From: JABHIE01 sp964584805
Lineage (GTDB): Bacteria; Planctomycetota; UBA1135
Assembly: GCA_964584805.1 (NCBI GenBank)
Contig: CAZPAY010000006.1
Location: forward strand, 50,280-114,279
DNA length: 64,000 nucleotides
Reading direction: 5' to 3'
Notes under the pieces: generated by a model
What the model was told of the DNA's origin: nothing
Database searches by the model: none
Seen by the model: only the letters and a program-made list of their open reading frames with translations
Shown: positions 61,363 through 64,000 of the stretch, piece by piece
Position numbering within the stretch: the first letter of the stretch is position 1
Layout: every line of letters begins with the position of its first letter
Made by a program: the position numbers and the translations under genes

Positions 61363-62583
61363 ATGTTGCGTCCCTCCCTGCTTTGGTTTGTTTTTGCTTT
61401 TCCGCTAGTTGCGGTGGCTTGTTCGGGTTCAACCGATGAGAGCACTGCTCCTAAATCTGAAACCGTTGATGCAACGGTTCTTTCGCTTGACCTGCCTGTG
61501 CCGGATGTAGCGGCCGCGCCTGCTCCCGCTCCCGCTGCAGTTCCGCCTTCGAGTGCCGATGCAGCCCCATCCACCGTTTCAAAAGAAGACGGCCGTTTGC
61601 TTTTGCGTACTTGGCATCGCAGTGGGGCAGCTGCACGGATGCAATTGTTGACCGGGACGACTCCCGCACATGCCTCCTTGCGTGCTTTCGTAGCTGGTCA
61701 AGAGGGTGGCGGCCCAGCATATGCTGATTTGTTGCGCACAGAGCAGACCCCTCCAGGTCTTGGCCCAGTTTTCTCAAAGTTGGCTAAGGCTTGGTCTGAG
61801 CAAGGTGTTCACGAGCTAGTCTCCATTTTGAATCTCTCTCAAGTAAAGAGTGCGGCATGGTTGGCTTGGGCTGAGTTTGCGGTCACTGAGCTTCTCGCAG
61901 GTCAGCAATGGAGCGAGGCAGGCGCATTACTGGGTGACATCCTGCGCGCGGAGGTTCAGGTCGGATACGACCGAGAGCGAATCCTCGAGCTGAGTCCCCT
62001 TGTCGCGGGTTTGGCCAAACGCGCGAGCGCATATGTGCCTTACCGTGAATATAAAGTGCAATCAGGTGATAGCCTCTGGAAGATTAAACGCGATTTGCGT
62101 AAAGAGAAAATTCTGGTCAATGATGGCTGGCTTATCGAGTTTAATCGGAAGCGGAAGCCGTCCTTGCGAGCCGGCGAGACTTTGAAAATTCCACTTGGCA
62201 CTTTGCAAGTAGAGGTTTGGCGCCAATTGCGTGTGTTGGCCTTGTTTATTGATGGAGTCCCGATTCGCCTCTTAGCGGCAAGTATGGGCGAGCCTGGCGC
62301 AGAAACACCACTCGGTGAGTTCACTCTTAAGGATTGCTTGGTTGAGCCCGTGTATTGGCCCCAAGATGGCCGAGGAGCGATCCCCTTCGGTAATCCGGAA
62401 AACCCATTAGGTGCACGCTGGCTTGGCTTTGCGGAAGACCCTTCTTACGGAATTCATGGCACGGTTGACGACAAAACCATTGGCAGCTTCGAATCACAGG
62501 GGTGTGTCCGATTGCGTAACGGGGATGTCACGGACTTGTTTGAATTGATTGGCCCAGGTGTGGGTGTGAAGATTCAGCCTTAG
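61363..62583 (+). CDS. Lipoprotein L,D-transpeptidase with LysM domain
   Basis: The ATG at 61363 is chosen because it yields a lipoprotein signal, MLRPSLLWFVFAFPLVAVAC; a frame that extends upstream would cover the terminator hairpin. After an Ala/Pro linker (about 30-65) and a helical region, a LysM domain (about 230-275, YKVQSGDSLWKIKRDL) binds peptidoglycan, and a YkuD domain (about 280-406) holds His365 in YGIHG and the catalytic Cys381 in SQGCVRL. Such enzymes make 3-3 cross-links or attach proteins to the wall, so this planctomycete should have peptidoglycan. Its stop overlaps nnrE by TTAG. Confidence 0.93.
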   Translation: MLRPSLLWFVFAFPLVAVACSGSTDESTAPKSETVDATVLSLDLPVPDVAAAPAPAPAAVPPSSADAAPSTVSKEDGRLLLRTWHRSGAAARMQLLTGTTPAHASLRAFVAGQEGGGPAYADLLRTEQTPPGLGPVFSKLAKAWSEQGVHELVSILNLSQVKSAAWLAWAEFAVTELLAGQQWSEAGALLGDILRAEVQVGYDRERILELSPLVAGLAKRASAYVPYREYKVQSGDSLWKIKRDLRKEKILVNDGWLIEFNRKRKPSLRAGETLKIPLGTLQVEVWRQLRVLALFIDGVPIRLLAASMGEPGAETPLGEFTLKDCLVEPVYWPQDGRGAIPFGNPENPLGARWLGFAEDPSYGIHGTVDDKTIGSFESQGCVRLRNGDVTDLFELIGPGVGVKIQP

Positions 62584-63287
62584 GCTCTTTCGGTACTGCG
62601 CCTATCTTTAATCCAGTCTGCGGCCAGATTGGCATGTGTGCCTATTTGTCGCGTGTTGATTTCGCCGCAAAAGTTTGCGCCGCTCGGTGTTTGAAAGCCG
62701 TGCTTGGGTGCTACAAAGGTAAGAGTCCATGTAGCCGGGAGGCAATAGCCGCGGGCTTCACCCGTGTCGCAGTCAAGCCCAGAAGGGCAGTCAACGGCTA
62801 AGACAGGAACTTTGCTTGCCTGAACAAGATTAAGCAGTGCGAAGTATTTGTCGTCGACGGGGCGATTGAGGCCTACTCCAAACACCCCATCTAGAACAAG
62901 ATCAAAGTGTTGCCGGACGAATTCCGCGCTAAGGGTTGAAGGCTTTACTTCGGGAATTCGAAGAGATTGAACGCAATTGAAAGCTTGCTGGCGTAACTGG
63001 CCGAAGCTTGGCCTGCCCGTGCAACTTGCTTCAAAACAGGAAATGGAGGGCGCTAGGGGGCTTTGAGCCAAATGCCGCGCTGTGACGAGCGCGTCCGCAC
63101 CATTGTTGCCGGGGCCCACAAGACAGAGAATGCGAGAGAAGTGATGCGCCTTGGCGAGTTTGATAGCAAACCTTGCTAGGTGGCCTGAGGCGTTCTCCAT
63201 GAGAAGGACGGCTGGAATTCCAATCTCGCTTTGTAGGTATTTGTCGAATGCGATCGATTCGGCGGTAGACCAAGTTATTTTTGACAT
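62580..63287 (-). CDS. nnrE: NAD(P)H-hydrate epimerase (YjeF_N domain, standalone)
   Basis: The 235-residue protein contains only the epimerase domain that repairs the R form of hydrated NAD(P)H. LLMENASGHLARF, LVGPGNNGADALVTARHL (metal and substrate site), LVLDGVFGVGLNRPV and VDCPSGLDCDTGEA match the family. Many bacteria fuse it to the dehydratase NnrD; that domain is absent here and must be elsewhere if present. It ends against the L,D-transpeptidase gene (TTAG overlap) and diverges from the rRNA promoter region. Confidence 0.94.
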   Translation of the reverse strand: MSKITWSTAESIAFDKYLQSEIGIPAVLLMENASGHLARFAIKLAKAHHFSRILCLVGPGNNGADALVTARHLAQSPLAPSISCFEASCTGRPSFGQLRQQAFNCVQSLRIPEVKPSTLSAEFVRQHFDLVLDGVFGVGLNRPVDDKYFALLNLVQASKVPVLAVDCPSGLDCDTGEARGYCLPATWTLTFVAPKHGFQTPSGANFCGEINTRQIGTHANLAADWIKDRRSTERA

Positions 63288-63312
63288 TTTCAGAAAAAGT
63301 AGGGGAGAAGTG

Positions 63313-63340
63313 TTGACCCGTGGTTCATGGGTCTTAGAAT
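63313..63340 (+). promoter_or_regulatory. rRNA promoter P1
   Basis: TTGACC (63313-63318), 16-base spacer, TAGAAT (63335-63340). It lies about 280 bases before the 16S gene and shares hexamer and spacer length with P2. Confidence 0.65.
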
Positions 63341-63440
63341 ACTCGGCCCTGAAAATGAATGATTCATCTTTGGGGCAGTTGTAACGCCTCCTTCAAAGTC
63401 GCAAATGCGCGAAAAATAAAGGAAAAAAGGTGATTTTGGC

Positions 63441-63468
63441 TTGACCAAAAGTTTTACGGCTGTAAACT
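63441..63468 (+). promoter_or_regulatory. rRNA promoter P2
   Basis: TTGACC (63441-63446), 16-base spacer, TAAACT (63463-63468), about 150 bases before the 16S gene. The C-rich start region after it and the tandem arrangement are typical of rrn operons. Confidence 0.68.
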
Positions 63469-63617
63469 GTTTCGCCCGCAATCGGTAAACCCGACCGGGT
63501 GAAAAGCGCCCTCGGGCGTCTGTTCTCTGAAAATAAGGATGACCCTGTAAGAAATAGAACCAGAGTCGATTCCTCAAACCCTCTTGGGTTTGTAAGGCCT
63601 TCGGGCCAAACAAAAAC
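63469..63617 (+). promoter_or_regulatory. rRNA leader with boxA-like antitermination site
   Basis: The leader between P2 and 16S has a hairpin GCGCCCTCGGGCGTC, a boxA-like TGTTCTCTGAAAA at 63521-63533 (E. coli boxA is TGCTCTTTAACAA) and two short hairpins (AAACCC/GGGTTT and GGCC/GGCC near 63575-63610) before 16S. boxA would bind NusB-S10 to prevent early termination; NusA, coded in this window, is part of that complex. Confidence 0.6.
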
Positions 63618-64000
63618 ATAAGTGAAGGGTTTGATCCTGGCTCAGAGTGAACGCTAGCGGCGTGGATTAGGCATGCAAGTCGAGCGCGAAAGCAGACAAC
63701 GGATCTCTTCGGAGTGACTGCGTCAGCGAGTAGAGCGGCAAAAGGGTGAGTAATACATGGCGAACGTACCCCCCACTTTGGAATAACTTCTGGAAACGGA
63801 AGCTAATGCCGAATAGTCCCATAAGAGCGCATGCTCTAATGGGTAAAGTTTTTTCGGTGAGGGAGCGCGTCATGCACTATCAGCTTGTTGGTGAGGTAAA
63901 GGCTCACCAAGGCTAAGACGGTTAGGTGATCTGAGAGGATGGTCACCCACATCGGGACTGAGACACTGCCCGGACTCCTACGGGAGGCTGCAGTCGAGAA
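63618..64000 (+). rRNA. 16S ribosomal RNA, 5' part
   Basis: The start is set by the match TGAAGGGTTTGATCCTGG at 63623 to the bacterial 5' end (start about 5 bases earlier). GTGGATTAGGCATGCAAGTC and, at the window end, ACTCCTACGGGAGGCTGCAG (the 338-357 primer region) followed by TCGAGAA point to Planctomycetota. The gene continues past the window. Confidence 0.97.

Noticed and set aside
63290..63619. Minus-strand open frame upstream of 16S
   Set aside because: It lies over the rRNA promoters and leader hairpins and shows no family features.
1..64000. Insertion sequences, prophage or integrated elements
   Set aside because: No transposase, integrase, terminal inverted repeats or tRNA-linked attachment duplication was seen anywhere in the window.

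Overview
The window reads as chromosomal DNA of a Planctomycetota bacterium with a compact genome. The partial 16S rRNA gene at the right edge has planctomycete-like stretches (GTGGATTAGGCATGCAAGTC near the 5' end, GCAGTCGAGAA at the window end). The gene content agrees: Ser/Thr kinases with C-terminal ATPase or repeat regions, a very long MoxR/DUF58/BatA/VWA/PQQ operon, secreted proteins of unknown family, and LPS-core genes of a Gram-negative envelope. Genus-level placement is not possible from the sequence alone. Base composition looks near 50-55% GC. Genes are packed tightly, with many ATGA start/stop overlaps within operons and several TTAG overlaps between convergent genes.

Layout. 1-5.8 kb: the end of a dicarboxylate/amino-acid symporter, then lon, a lipoprotein zinc-peptidase-like gene and sppA (a proteolysis block). 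5.8-7.6 kb: a divergent pair for LPS core (heptosyltransferase and WaaP/KdkA-like kinase). 7.6-11.5 kb: a PknK-like kinase-ATPase and cysS. 11.5-16.9 kb: the leftward nusA-infB-rbfA-trmH operon, with a candidate promoter and attenuator; infB contains an assembly gap inside a 30-bp tandem repeat. 16.9-19.2 kb: thiS-thiG, a CPBP protease and a gamma-carbonic-anhydrase-like protein. 19.2-37 kb: a single leftward run of twelve tightly spaced genes, eno - ftsB-like - moxR - DUF58 - batA-like - VWA - PQQ propeller - terpenoid-cyclase-fold - DUF4175-like - two coiled-coil/low-complexity exported proteins - alpha/beta hydrolase.

37-45.9 kb: a rightward run of housekeeping metabolism: ABC-F ATPase, pssA, folK, panC, ispE, a three-domain AroD-AroE-AroK fusion, a HEAT-repeat exported protein and an initiator tRNA. 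46-50.4 kb (leftward): a MauE/DoxX-rhodanese pair, an exported protein with its own leader and strong terminator, a small rhodanese, an unknown protein and upp. 50.5-57.8 kb (rightward): a sulfatase-fold membrane protein lacking the usual Cys/Ser nucleophile, deoC with two aldehyde-dehydrogenase genes (the second a truncated, non-catalytic partner), and a PknB-like kinase. 57.8-64 kb: ileS of the eukaryote-like type with a GIHH active-site motif, a probable 6S RNA, a lipoprotein L,D-transpeptidase, nnrE on the opposite strand, and the tandem promoters, leader and first ~380 nt of a 16S rRNA gene.

Most genes are recognisable core functions. The best leads for novelty are the AroDEK fusion, the split ALDH16-like pair beside deoC, the altered HIGH motif of IleS, the candidate 6S RNA, the nusA leader, and the large MoxR-VWA-PQQ operon whose joint role is not known.
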